Assembly (NCBI GenBank): GCA_023436425.1
Contig: JAEZJD010000056.1
Location: 1-18,553, forward strand
Length of the DNA stretch: 18,553 bases
Origin: Bacteroidota bacterium
GTDB taxonomy: Bacteria; Bacteroidota; Bacteroidia; Chitinophagales; Chitinophagaceae
Direction of reading: 5' to 3'
In this document: piece after piece, positions 9,001-17,400 of the stretch
Layout: the number at the start of each line of letters is the position of its first letter
How positions within the stretch are numbered: the first letter of the stretch is position 1
The notes under the pieces: generated by a model
Database searches by the model: none
What the model was told of the DNA's origin: nothing
Seen by the model: only the letters and a program-made list of their open reading frames with translations
Made by a program: the position numbers and the translations under genes

Positions 9001-9328
9001 GATCAGATCGATATTCTACGTGGCTTACGAAGGCTTCATCAACAGCACACATATTACTCCCGATAAACAAAAAGACTTTTTGCCGCTAGCTGATTTCTGG
9101 GCTTTTTACATGAGCGGTTTCTTTATGCGCGAATATGTCCACTGCTTAAGTGACACCCATCTGGTACCATCAGACGAAGAAGAATTCCGAATTCTTGTTC
9201 AAACCTACGTTCTGGAAAATACCTTGCATCACTTAATTTACGAGTTGAACAACAGACCTGAGTTTGCGATCGTTCCCCTAACGATGATTAGCAATGTTCT
9301 TAGGAAAAGTACTCCAGTAGGTGGTTAA
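6017..9328 (+). CDS. treS: Trehalose synthase fused to a degenerate maltokinase domain (TreS-Mak)
   Basis: 1103 residues. The N-terminal part (about 1-550) is a GH13 trehalose synthase that interconverts maltose and trehalose in the cytoplasm. Its motifs are intact: VINHTSD (109-115), GFRLDAVPYL with nucleophile Asp210, AEANMWPED with acid/base Glu252, and LRNHDEL with Asp318. From about 570 a maltokinase-like domain follows: the cap (NWFIGKSR), the ATP-side lysine Lys741 in LFLKIYRK, then GDGRSF at 797-802, where the family usually has GDxW, and ALRTAQLHRAL. The catalytic core is changed: the usual HGDYHLGQ reads HGIYGLSE (951-958) and the metal-binding IDFEG reads HNFNG (969-973), while SERRIKR just after is kept. 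Phosphorylation of maltose therefore looks lost, and the domain may act as a structural or regulatory partner. No glgE or glgB lies nearby. The stop overlaps that of the facing lipoprotein gene. Confidence 0.92.
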   Translation: MATNRAVFDDKLHWYKDAIIYELHIKAFYDSNNDGIGDFKGLLQKLDYLQDLGVTVIWVLPFYPSPLKDDGYDIADYYKINTNYGSTDDFQQFLNEAHSRNLKVITELVINHTSDQHPWFQRARKAPKGSPEREYYVWSDDPNKYKDVRIIFQDFEPSNWSWDPVAQQYYWHRFFHHQPDLNFDNPLVQEEIFKILDYWCAMGVDGFRLDAVPYLYEREGTNGENLPETHAFLKRLRRHIDEHYPGTCFLAEANMWPEDAASYFGDGDECHMNYHFPVMPRMFMAVQREDRYPITDIFDQTPEIPETCQWAIFLRNHDELTLEMVTDEERDYMYKVYAKDPKARINLGIRHRLAPLMDNDRRKIELMNSLLFSLPGTPVIYYGDEIGMGDNFYLGDRDGVRTPMQWSPDRNAGFSATNPQRLYLPVIIDPQYHYETVNVETHRANTSSLFWYMKRMINMRKRYRAFGRGDFQVVDVDNPKILAFTRTYEDEILLIVVNLSKYSQAAELDLHNYAGYTPMEAFSKNPFPTIKETNSYLLTLGPHSYHWFVLEKKDEKIRSKRDVKMNVSLWSELSSPANSEILLTELLPDYLSRCNWFIGKSRKIYTIHIADQIEYKAASCPVTFLIIEVAYESGLPEQYFLPVAFEKGRKAKNLQIDFPQAIIAELTIGKEKGVLCDALYLHSVHLALLRSFVEEKSSLFNATATDDLKNYLQQDPELRSKMHEGQQLNTSITFDNKLFLKIYRKTDTGVNTDVEISRYLSEANFSHTPKFLGSLELKLQHNTVTLAMAEEMVENHGDGRSFMLERINNYIERILARERNVIFNYPRLGSLFHPLSFDELPEEMKEFLGGSAVELIRTIALRTAQLHRALANSGEKDFQPEEFSLHYQRSLFAGMQSVVREAFQTLEKKIDVLPEDLQQQAKELLQKRTELLEELKKIYSRKFDVQKIRIHGIYGLSEILLTGKDIMIHNFNGNPLRSFSERRIKRSVLRDVAAMIRSIFYVAYEGFINSTHITPDKQKDFLPLADFWAFYMSGFFMREYVHCLSDTHLVPSDEEEFRILVQTYVLENTLHHLIYELNNRPEFAIVPLTMISNVLRKSTPVGG

Positions 9329-9807
9329 TTCTTTTTATCCTTGTTTTTTCCCTTAAAGATTCTATCAATCAGCTCACCAAGGCGAGTCTTCGGCTTTTCT
9401 TCGGGTGGCGCTTCTTCCGCATTCGTTTTGGGTTTTTTCTTTTTCACCACTTTCGGTTCCTTGGGCGGGGGCTCTTTAAAATCCGTTGAATCTGCATACA
9501 ACGTTGCTCCGTAAATCAGGCGGTGTTCGACGTTTGCAGACCAAACCGGCTGCGGTGCGCTGTCAATTAATACGGATTTCCCAAGATCGGAAAGTACGTT
9601 CACCGGCGGATTTCCATTGATCCACTTTTTCTGGGAGGAATCGAAGTAGAAAAAGGTCTTTTTGACTGTATCCAGGTAAACGTTTGGCTTTGGATAGAAA
9701 AAGAAAACAGGCTTAGGCGCCGGTTTCTTCTCCACTGAATTATTCGATGTATCAGAACCACACGACGCAAGTGAAATTAACAGTGCAAATGATATCAATC
9801 CTTTCAT
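9325..9807 (-). CDS. Small lipoprotein of unknown function, last gene of the kinase operon
   Basis: 160 residues. The start MKGLISFALLISLASC is a lipoprotein signal peptide with lipobox LASC and lipidated Cys16; Gly follows at +2. I chose the ATG at 9807 because it places the signal peptide at the N-terminus and is preceded by AAAGGA at a good distance; the open frame extends 13 codons further. The mature part has a Pro-rich stretch, then a compact region with FFYPKPNVYLD, FFYFDSSQKKW and QPVWSANVEHR (residues 35-95), and a charged tail rich in Lys, Pro and Glu (from about 107). I do not recognise the fold. The gene lies 39 bases after the second kinase gene, so it is probably co-transcribed, and could be an envelope partner of the kinase ectodomains. 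Its stop and the treS stop share the sequence TTAA. Confidence 0.8.
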   Translation of the reverse strand: MKGLISFALLISLASCGSDTSNNSVEKKPAPKPVFFFYPKPNVYLDTVKKTFFYFDSSQKKWINGNPPVNVLSDLGKSVLIDSAPQPVWSANVEHRLIYGATLYADSTDFKEPPPKEPKVVKKKKPKTNAEEAPPEEKPKTRLGELIDRIFKGKNKDKKN

Positions 9808-9846
9808 GATAAATCCTTTCTCTACCTCCAAAGAGTGTTCCAACAC

Positions 9847-11784
9847 CTATTGTTGCTGCGGCGGCTGTGTAGTAGTTGCGTTAAATTGATCAAGAATCTT
9901 CTTGGCTGACTCATCGCCCTTCACTGCTGCTTCAGATAAAAGTTGAAGTCCTCGCCGCGTATCTTTCTCATACGTGCACCTGTTGTAATTGGTGGTGGCG
10001 AGCACCTCTTTGTTCTCTGCAAAAAGGTATAAATAACCCAATGTGGTCTTTGCAGGACTATAATCTTTGTCGCTCGCTTTTTTTACTAGTGAAATGGCCG
10101 TTGCACAATCTATTTCCGGGTTTTGATCCTGCAGTGCGAGGTTGCCATACTGATACATGGCTTCCGGCACTTCTTTATCTACCAAAGGTTTGTAAATAGC
10201 AAGTGCCTCATTCACCTGGAAATTGCGCAACAGGTTTCTGGCTTCGTCCAAACTCTTCTTATACAAAACTTCGGGACGCTGTTGACGTGCTGCAACCTGA
10301 CGCTGCCATTCGTCTAACGTCAATAAATCGTCTTTTTGTATCCACCCTTTGGATATCTGTCCGCGACTGTTTGTAAACTCCGTGTACACAAATCCGCTTT
10401 TTTCTTCCAGAACGTTGATCAAATCGTCTTGTTGAAGAAAACCAGCACGCCTGGTAACGGGATCTGCATCATTATGGAAGTATGCTTTCGCCGCTCCCAC
10501 TCTATATTGCGCAATGACAGTCTTTGTTTGCGGAGCCGTTGTTTGTGGTTCCTGCTTTTTTACTTCCGCCGGCGCCGGTTCAGCATCTGCATTTTTACTT
10601 TGAACATAAACGTAAGCGATACCCGCGAGCACCAGCAGTGTAATGAATGCAGCTACGAGAAAACCTGCGCCTAAACCCCTGCGCCGCCGCTGTGGATAAG
10701 CATAGTTGCCACTTAACAAGTTTTGCAAACGCTTCAATTCATGATCACGTGCATTAATCTCGTTTTGATATTTCGACAATGTCTGTTGCAGCTGCTCTTT
10801 TTCACGTCTATATTGTTCGTTTTGTTTTTTAAGCGCAATTACATTGTCCGGACCGGCAACATTTTGCACACTTGCGGGCAACGTGCTATTGATGCAAATG
10901 AACTCGTGTAAATCTGTACCGTTTAAAAATCTTTCATCGGGTTTTTTCCGCAGGCATCTGTAAACCATACTGAGAAGCCAATCCGGAATTTCAGCCTCTC
11001 TTTTCTTTTTCACATCGCTCCAATTGTCAGGCATATTTTGTTTCCGCAACTCGCGAATATCCGGCGGTGCAGCCTCGCGGTGCGCCAGCATCACAGCGTT
11101 CCGCGCAGATTCGCCTTTGTCGCCAAGGGGAAACGGAACCTGACCGGCAAGTAATTCGAAAATGACCACACCAAAACTGTACACATCACTTTGAAAAAGA
11201 AGTTCGCCTTCAGTTTGTTCGGGAGCCATGAATTCCACTGCACCTGCATGCCGAAGACTCGTGCGTCTTTGCTCATCAGACATCACAGCAAGTCCGAAGT
11301 CGAGCAAAATGTAATTGCCCGTGTGCCTATTGAACTTGACGTTATTGCTTTTTATGTCGCCATGCTTTACATCCTGTTTGTGGCAATGTGCTAAGGCATT
11401 GGAAAGTTGCTCCGCAACTTTTATTATTTCTTTGATGGTGAATAAGGCGTCGTGTGGCGGTTTAAGCAACTCCTCCAAATCCGGACCTTCTATGTATTCC
11501 ATTTCGATGAAAGGGAAAGATCCTGATTCAGTGATCCCAAAGCTTAGAATTTTGACGACGTTAGGGTTCGGCTCCTGATTGACTTTTTTTAGCTTAGTTA
11601 CTTCGTTTTGAAAGTCTCTGTAGTTTTTGTCGTTCTTGTCTTCCGAATGAAGTGGTGTTGGCAAAAGCTTTACAGCAGTAATGATTTCTCCAATCCGTCG
11701 CGCCTTATAAATAGAGCCCTGTCCACCGGTTTTTAGGGCACCCATATTCTCCAATCCTTCTGTGATGGTAAACACCTTCGCCAT
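9847..11784 (-). CDS. Transmembrane Ser/Thr protein kinase with periplasmic SH3-like domain and Sel1-like repeats
   Basis: 645 residues. The cytoplasmic kinase domain (about 1-300) has the glycine loop TGGQGSIY, Lys39 (TAVK), HGDIKSNN with catalytic Asp143 and Asn148, DFG with Asp162, and the APE motif (Glu189). It should be active; the HRD arginine is replaced by Gly, so it is a non-RD kinase. RRTS at 173-176 in the activation segment is a plausible autophosphorylation site. Residues 315-358 look like a coiled coil (dimerisation), 371-394 are one membrane helix after RRRR, 425-490 an SH3-like module (KAYFHN, TRRAGF, SKGWIQKDD), and 525-632 Sel1/TPR-like helical repeats. The neighbouring kinase encodes a close copy of the first part. 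Spacing of 94 bases to that gene allows a shared transcript or an extra promoter. Likely role: envelope sensing coupled to the cell-wall synthase upstream. Confidence 0.9.
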   Translation of the reverse strand: MAKVFTITEGLENMGALKTGGQGSIYKARRIGEIITAVKLLPTPLHSEDKNDKNYRDFQNEVTKLKKVNQEPNPNVVKILSFGITESGSFPFIEMEYIEGPDLEELLKPPHDALFTIKEIIKVAEQLSNALAHCHKQDVKHGDIKSNNVKFNRHTGNYILLDFGLAVMSDEQRRTSLRHAGAVEFMAPEQTEGELLFQSDVYSFGVVIFELLAGQVPFPLGDKGESARNAVMLAHREAAPPDIRELRKQNMPDNWSDVKKKREAEIPDWLLSMVYRCLRKKPDERFLNGTDLHEFICINSTLPASVQNVAGPDNVIALKKQNEQYRREKEQLQQTLSKYQNEINARDHELKRLQNLLSGNYAYPQRRRRGLGAGFLVAAFITLLVLAGIAYVYVQSKNADAEPAPAEVKKQEPQTTAPQTKTVIAQYRVGAAKAYFHNDADPVTRRAGFLQQDDLINVLEEKSGFVYTEFTNSRGQISKGWIQKDDLLTLDEWQRQVAARQQRPEVLYKKSLDEARNLLRNFQVNEALAIYKPLVDKEVPEAMYQYGNLALQDQNPEIDCATAISLVKKASDKDYSPAKTTLGYLYLFAENKEVLATTNYNRCTYEKDTRRGLQLLSEAAVKGDESAKKILDQFNATTTQPPQQQ

Positions 11785-11868
11785 GCGGTAAATTTACTAT
11801 ACTTCACAAAACAGCAGGAGAATTGCTTGCGGAATTGAATTGTAAAATTTTGCAACAGTTGCGGTAAA
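11784..11868. repeat. Short direct repeat TGCGGTAAA bracketing the spacer between the two kinase genes
   Basis: Nine identical bases occur at 11784-11792 and 11860-11868. The first copy abuts the start codon of the second kinase gene, where it would be part of the ribosome-binding region. Next to the second copy lies the near-palindrome GCAAC-A-GTTGC (11852-11862). This could be an operator, a trace of the duplication that made the two kinases, or chance in a 94-base spacer. I see no terminator here. Confidence 0.3.
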
Positions 11869-11878
11869 ACCTGACATT

Positions 11879-13633
11879 CTAGTTAACAGCAATGAGATCT
11901 TTTTTCTGCAGCCAACCTTTTGAGGTTTGCCCCTCCACATTAGTAAAGACTATGTAGATAAACTTGTCCGTTTCCTTCAGCGGTTTAAGCACCGCATTGT
12001 TCCAATGGTTGATGAAAGCTTTTCTCCGCGTGGCAACATCAGGAGCATTATGGAAGTATGCCTTAGATCGAACTTTATACAAGCTTACAGAAGGATCGTT
12101 TTCAGAAGTATCCTTTCTCAACGGCGTTGGTACCGCACTACTATCTGTAATTGGATGTACTTGGACGGGAGATTTTTTAGATGCACCGTCAATCTTATCC
12201 GATTGCTTTTTGTCGTTACCTGCTGTAGAAGTGCTCACTCCTGCATCAGCATCAGTTCGCGTTTCTGATGCAACGTTTGTTTGCTCATCAGAATTGTCGG
12301 AATTCTTTTCCTCTCCTTTTGCTGAATAGGATGAATTGTTCTCAACAGGCATCGTATTAACATTCGCAGTATCGGTGGAATCCGTTACCGACTGCGCAGA
12401 AATAGCACCCTGAGTTCTTGGATTTAACACCAGAGAATAAATGCTGATTGCTGCAAGAATGCCCGCTATGATCATCAACGCATAAAAACTTTTTTTGGGA
12501 ACTGAATCTGATCTTCGGCTAACCATTGGCGTTACTGCTGCTGAATTGATCGGTGTGGCGAGCGCATCCTGTTCGTGTTGTAAGATCACTGCCCTCAACT
12601 CACGTAGCCTTTCTTCATTTTCTTCCGCTGCTTTCTGATAAACTGATAGCTGCTTTTTAAGGTCATCTTTCTCCTTCTTAAGTTCTTTGATGCGATCATC
12701 ATCTGACAAATCAACAGCGGCAGCCGCACCAATACTATTTTTAACTACAAAGTCGTGCAGTTCTATCCCATCTTTAAACCTGTCTTCAGGTTTTTTCTCC
12801 AGGCAGGTGTACACTAACGTCAGCAGCCATTCCGGTACCTGCATTTCCCAATTGCGTTTTTCGGCGTCCCAACTTGAAGGAAGGTTTTGTTCACGCAATT
12901 GCATGAGATCGGGCGGAGGAGTTTCCATGTGAGAAACCATCACTGCATTACGTGCCGTTTCTCCTGAATCCTGCAGTGGAAATGGAACGCGGCCTGCTAA
13001 CAGCTCGTAAATAATAACACCAAAACTGTATGTGTCTGTTTGAAAAAGTACGTCTCCCTGATTTTGCTCGGGAGCCATAAATTCAATGGCACCTGCATGC
13101 CGCAAACTTGTTCTGCGGTCTTCATCCGACATGACTGCGAGTCCAAAATCCAGCAGCATGTAATTACCGGTGCGCTGATTAAATTTTACGTTGTTGCTCT
13201 TGATGTCTCCATGTTTAATATCGCACTGATGGCAATGCGCTAACGCGTTGGAAAGATGCGTAGCAACCTTTATCGCCTCCTGAATTGTAAAAACCGGATC
13301 ATGCGGCGGCTTCAACAGCTCTCCGAGGTCAGGACCCTCAATAAACTCCATTTCAATGAAGGGGAGGCACCCCGTTTCTGTAATTCCGGATCCAAGAATG
13401 GTGACGACATTCGGATTGGGTTCTTCATTTACCTTTTGAAGTTTAGCAACTTCATTTTTAAAACTTCGGTAATTCTTGTCGTTTTCATCTTCGCAGTGTA
13501 TCGGTGTGGGCAAGAGCTTAATGGCCGTAAAAATTTCACCGATTCTTTTGCCTTTATATACCGAGCCCTGACCACCAGTTTTCAAAGCGCCCAGATTTTC
13601 CAACCCCTCAGTTATCGTAAACACCTTTGCCAT
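11879..13633 (-). CDS. Transmembrane Ser/Thr protein kinase with periplasmic SH3-like domain
   Basis: 584 residues, paralogous to the kinase encoded downstream: by my count about 79% identity over the first 230 residues without a gap. The kinase residues are Lys39 (TAIK), HGDIKSNN with Asp143, DFG with Asp162 and APE, so it should be catalytically competent and, lacking the HRD arginine, non-RD. A coiled coil spans about 311-355 and one membrane helix 382-402. A linker of about 110 residues rich in Ser, Thr, Asp, Asn and Lys (405-515) leads to a C-terminal SH3-like domain (518-584: SKAYFHN, TRRKAF, SKGWLQKKDL). Sel1 repeats are absent. The start lies 3 bases after the FHA gene's stop, so the two are translationally coupled, and the FHA protein is a natural reader of its phosphorylation. 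Confidence 0.9.
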   Translation of the reverse strand: MAKVFTITEGLENLGALKTGGQGSVYKGKRIGEIFTAIKLLPTPIHCEDENDKNYRSFKNEVAKLQKVNEEPNPNVVTILGSGITETGCLPFIEMEFIEGPDLGELLKPPHDPVFTIQEAIKVATHLSNALAHCHQCDIKHGDIKSNNVKFNQRTGNYMLLDFGLAVMSDEDRRTSLRHAGAIEFMAPEQNQGDVLFQTDTYSFGVIIYELLAGRVPFPLQDSGETARNAVMVSHMETPPPDLMQLREQNLPSSWDAEKRNWEMQVPEWLLTLVYTCLEKKPEDRFKDGIELHDFVVKNSIGAAAAVDLSDDDRIKELKKEKDDLKKQLSVYQKAAEENEERLRELRAVILQHEQDALATPINSAAVTPMVSRRSDSVPKKSFYALMIIAGILAAISIYSLVLNPRTQGAISAQSVTDSTDTANVNTMPVENNSSYSAKGEEKNSDNSDEQTNVASETRTDADAGVSTSTAGNDKKQSDKIDGASKKSPVQVHPITDSSAVPTPLRKDTSENDPSVSLYKVRSKAYFHNAPDVATRRKAFINHWNNAVLKPLKETDKFIYIVFTNVEGQTSKGWLQKKDLIAVN

Positions 13634-13636
13634 TGT

Positions 13637-14416
13637 TTATTCATTCAAGTACGTGAATTGTAATAGTGCCGAATCACCCAGCAGAATTTGATCGCCTTCT
13701 TCAAGTGGGTAGCCAATTTGCGTTGTCTGCAATTTGATTAAATCTCCGTCCGCCGTTCTAACTTTTGTTTTGTTCCTCGGAGGCAGCCCGCCCGTGTCCG
13801 CAAAGAGATAAAAACCACCGGTTTCTTTATTCCACTCGATATGCGCATGGGTGCGACTGACATACTTATTACTCTGGTGTTTGTCGCCGGGAAAAGCAAT
13901 CGTGTTCTCCCGCATAAACCCATCTTCCGTTTGTGCCCGTTTTTCCCTGCCAATGCAAACCTTGTTGCCTGCCGCTGTGATCGTATACTCCTGTTGCTCG
14001 GCTTCGCCTGCCAGGATTTTGATGTACGCTGTTGTAGCTTGGGAAAGCTGGGGCTGTTTTTTTGTCGATACAAAAACAGCAACGGCCAATTTCGGAGCTT
14101 TTGTCGCTTCCTTCGGAAATTCTTCTACGAACGCAGCTTCCAACGTCCAATTGTCGGGAAGTGCAATGGAGTAGTCGTCTGCTATCCGCTGAATTTCATC
14201 TCTTAGTTGATCTATGTCATCGTAGTAAACTGCTCCTTCGTAAAAGCTCTTTTCCGTCTCATCGGGAGCTATAAAAATTTGTATCCCTTTTATATTATTT
14301 CCTTCCCCGCCTTCCCATCTTCTTAACTGTTCTTTGATGAATTGAAGAAGTTGGTGGCGAATTGTTTTTACATCTTGTGTAGTCTTTTCATCATTTTTTT
14401 TGAAGATGTCGAGCAT
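13637..14416 (-). CDS. FHA-domain protein, phosphothreonine reader
   Basis: 259 residues, no signal peptide or membrane helix, so cytoplasmic. Residues about 131-257 form a forkhead-associated domain: Arg157 in IGRE, Ser187-Arg188 and His190 in VSRTHAHIEW, and Asn215 in RNKTKV, the residues that contact phosphothreonine in this family, are present; the usual DxGSxNG loop is altered to ADTGGLPPRNKT. The N-terminal 120 residues are a mixed alpha/beta unit; helix (KTIRHQLLQFIKEQLRR), strand (GIQIFIAPDE) and helix (DQLRDEIQRIADDY) resemble in order the N-terminal DUF3662 domain of actinobacterial FhaA, but this is only a visual impression. The gene sits 74 bases after the SEDS-PBP gene, a gap where I see no clear promoter or terminator, and 3 bases before the first kinase. 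It probably links kinase output to wall synthesis. Confidence 0.88.
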   Translation of the reverse strand: MLDIFKKNDEKTTQDVKTIRHQLLQFIKEQLRRWEGGEGNNIKGIQIFIAPDETEKSFYEGAVYYDDIDQLRDEIQRIADDYSIALPDNWTLEAAFVEEFPKEATKAPKLAVAVFVSTKKQPQLSQATTAYIKILAGEAEQQEYTITAAGNKVCIGREKRAQTEDGFMRENTIAFPGDKHQSNKYVSRTHAHIEWNKETGGFYLFADTGGLPPRNKTKVRTADGDLIKLQTTQIGYPLEEGDQILLGDSALLQFTYLNE

Positions 14417-14490
14417 GTGTTATCTTTTTAGTCTTTCACCTATAATATTATTCAAGAAGCAGTCCATAATTTCGTCAAACGCCACAATAG

Positions 14491-17400
14491 TTAGAGCCCT
14501 GCAGAATCGTTTCTGATAGCGGGTTTAGGCGGTGTTGTGACGTTCGCCGGAGCAGGTTGACTGCCTCCCGCAGGAACGTTTTGCGCAGGTGATGAATTGC
14601 TGCCGCCCGGTGGAGTTCCCTCAAAGCTTTTTACGTACTTGTATTGCATCAAGAGCGGAATGATCAATCGGCCGGCAAGCGCAACAGCCTGGCTGGAACC
14701 CTTGGTTCTCTCTATTCTGATGCAAGTGACGATGTGCCCCTGACCATTCGCTTTTGGAGCAAAGAATACGTACCAACCGTCGTTGATGCGTTCACCTTTT
14801 GCAATTCGCTCCGGTGTTCCCGTTTTGCCCGCCACAAACATTTTCAACCTCTCGTACTTGGTAACGCTTTGCTCCTTCATGTATTTCGTCATCTCCTGTG
14901 CATACAGCGGATCTTTAGCGATGGGGATTCCCGGTTTCGGCTGCACCACAGAATCACTCACTTTCATTATATACCTGTTTGGCATCAGCAATCCATTATT
15001 TGCTATTCCGGAAGCAATACGTGCAATGGCAGCAGGTGGCGCAATCAGTTCTCCCTGTCCCCAGGCCATACCCGATATACCTCTTCCCCTTGTTCGTTTA
15101 ATGTTGTTTGGATTGTAGCTTCTCAAACTCTGAAATTCTGTGTTCCGCCACAGCTCACGCCACTTTTCCTGTTGCTCCGTGTTGCTCCAGTTTGGCTCGT
15201 AATAATAACCACCCACCCCATGTAAAAACAATCCTGCCTGCATGTACAGCGTTCCCATTTGTTCCTGCAGCTGCTCTTCATTTGCCAGTCTTATAAAAAA
15301 TGGGTTATTGGACCGAACAATAGCCCGTTCAATCGTAATGTTCCCTGCTTCATCAGGTTCCTCACTTTTGGTTCTGATAACGTCCTGCGGACGAACGAAA
15401 ATGGTTTTGCGTATGGCAGCGGGACCTAGTTTGTTGAACGCCGCCAAAGCGGTGATTAATTTAGCCGTAGAACCCGGCTGTGTAGCATAAGTGAACCCAA
15501 GATCACGGGTAGTGATCCAATTCGGCAACCTGTTTTGTTCAGCAACCGACAAGGTCAGCTTCTCAGGTTCGTTGATGGGAGGCAATGGATACATTGCTGA
15601 AGCCAAAACATCGCCTGTTATGTCTTCCATAATTACAACTGAAATCCGCTGGTTTTTAAAAGTATCCACAGCCAACGCCTGTTGAATTTTTGTTTGCAAT
15701 GCAGCATCAACAGTCATGTGCACATCCCGATTTCTTTTTTTGAAATCTTCAACCGCTTTGCTATTTATTCCGGCAAGGAGCAAAGGTGCTAAAGCGCTGT
15801 AGTCGCGTCGTGCCACTGTCATCTCTGTTGATTGCCGTGGCAGAAAACGATTTTCGCGGAAACGTGTAGCAGCAACGGGAAAATTCACTGTGGGAGTAGG
15901 AAATCCTCTTAATTCGGCAATGTGTTCGTACTCTGCAAAATAGCCATTCGTCCCCCCCATGAAAATGCCTGTATTGAAATCTCCTGTCCAAAAAAACGTT
16001 TGATCAGCGAATGGATAATATCTATCCAATCGCCTGTGTTGCAGCAGCTGCAGGTAGTTTGGATCGATGCCGATCCGTGCAATTGAATCCATTTGCTTCC
16101 GCACAAATTCCGGCTTGCTTGTCGCAAGCAACATGCTGTTGCGATCATACAAATTGCCAGCACCCAAACGGTTCATTAAAATGGCAATACGCGGATTATA
16201 GCTAAACATTCGCGATCCGCTTCTGTCAGCCACAAGTGAAGGCTGCACCACCCACTTTTTGTTGTTGAATAAATACTGTGAGACAGTCACACTCAGTAGC
16301 ACAATTCCCACTAAAGCGGCGGCGAGGGCGGGAACAAGATTTCTGTCCTGTCGCGTAGCAATATATTTCATCTGCACCTCGCTTCCGCTGACGAGTGATG
16401 CCGAGAGTAAAAATCCCGCGGCAAGCATGTTCATGATTAGCGAAGAACCCCCATAACTCATGAAGGGCAGCGAAACTCCCGACAACGGCAATGCACCCGT
16501 TGAACCTCCAGCAATGAGCAGAAACTGAACAAAGGTGGCAATGCCAATTCCGGAACACAGATAGAAGAGAAATGGCCTGCCGCTGTGGCGCCCAATGATC
16601 ACCGAACGATGAAAGAAAATAAGAAACAAAACAAAAATGCTCAGTATGCCCGCCCATCCAAGTTCCTCTCCTGCTGAAGGCAATATCATGTCGGTATGGG
16701 CCTCAGGAATCGTTTTGGCGAATCCTTCACCGATGCCCTGACCTTGAATGCCTCCGCTCGACATCGCCCAGATCCCATTTGCAATTTGGTCTCCCCCAAA
16801 TACTTCATTGTCCCACGGATTCTGCCAAATTGCTTTTCTATCCACAAGCCTCTGAACAGGACCGGGAAAAAGACGATCGAGATACGGCACTTTATCTAAC
16901 AAAAGAAATCCTGCAATGATTACAAGCACCATGATAGCTGATTCGCTGATTTGCTTACGAACAAACAGCATGGAGATAATCAAAATGCCGGCGGTGATGG
17001 CGGTTGCCAGCAATACGTTCTTCAATAACCAGATTGCTAAAATGTAGAGAATTACAGAACCGATGGCATAGAAAAAGTCGCCGCGGGAAAAAGAAAATAG
17101 AATGATAAACGTAAAACACACGACCATCGCCGGACCTAAATCGCCGAGAATGAGAAAGAGAAAAATAGCAGCAACGATGGCGATTAACGCAGTTGAGAAA
17201 AAAGACCAACGTCGCGTCCACCGCGCATACTCGGAGATAAATTTTTCGTTGGTTGTAAAAAATGCAGCAAGGAAAATTACGAGAAGGAACTTAACAACTT
17301 CGCTCGGTTGAAATCCGAACAGGTTTACTTTCACACCGCTACCTTCGGGACCTGACCCGAATAAAATGGTGAGTACAAGCAGCCCAACTGCTGCAAGTGC

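Noticed and set aside
12090..12400. Repeat-like low-complexity Ser/Thr/Asp-rich stretch in the first kinase gene
   Set aside because: No periodic repeat unit can be seen; it reads as an ordinary disordered periplasmic linker.
14417..14490. Possible promoter (TTGACG with a TAATAT box) between the SEDS-PBP and FHA genes
   Set aside because: The spacing of 22 bases is wrong for a sigma-70-type site and there is no TAnnTTTG element.
14644..15225. A 193-codon open frame on the plus strand inside the transpeptidase region
   Set aside because: Antisense to strongly conserved PBP coding sequence, cysteine/histidine-rich composition without family motifs, and no start signal; a shadow frame.
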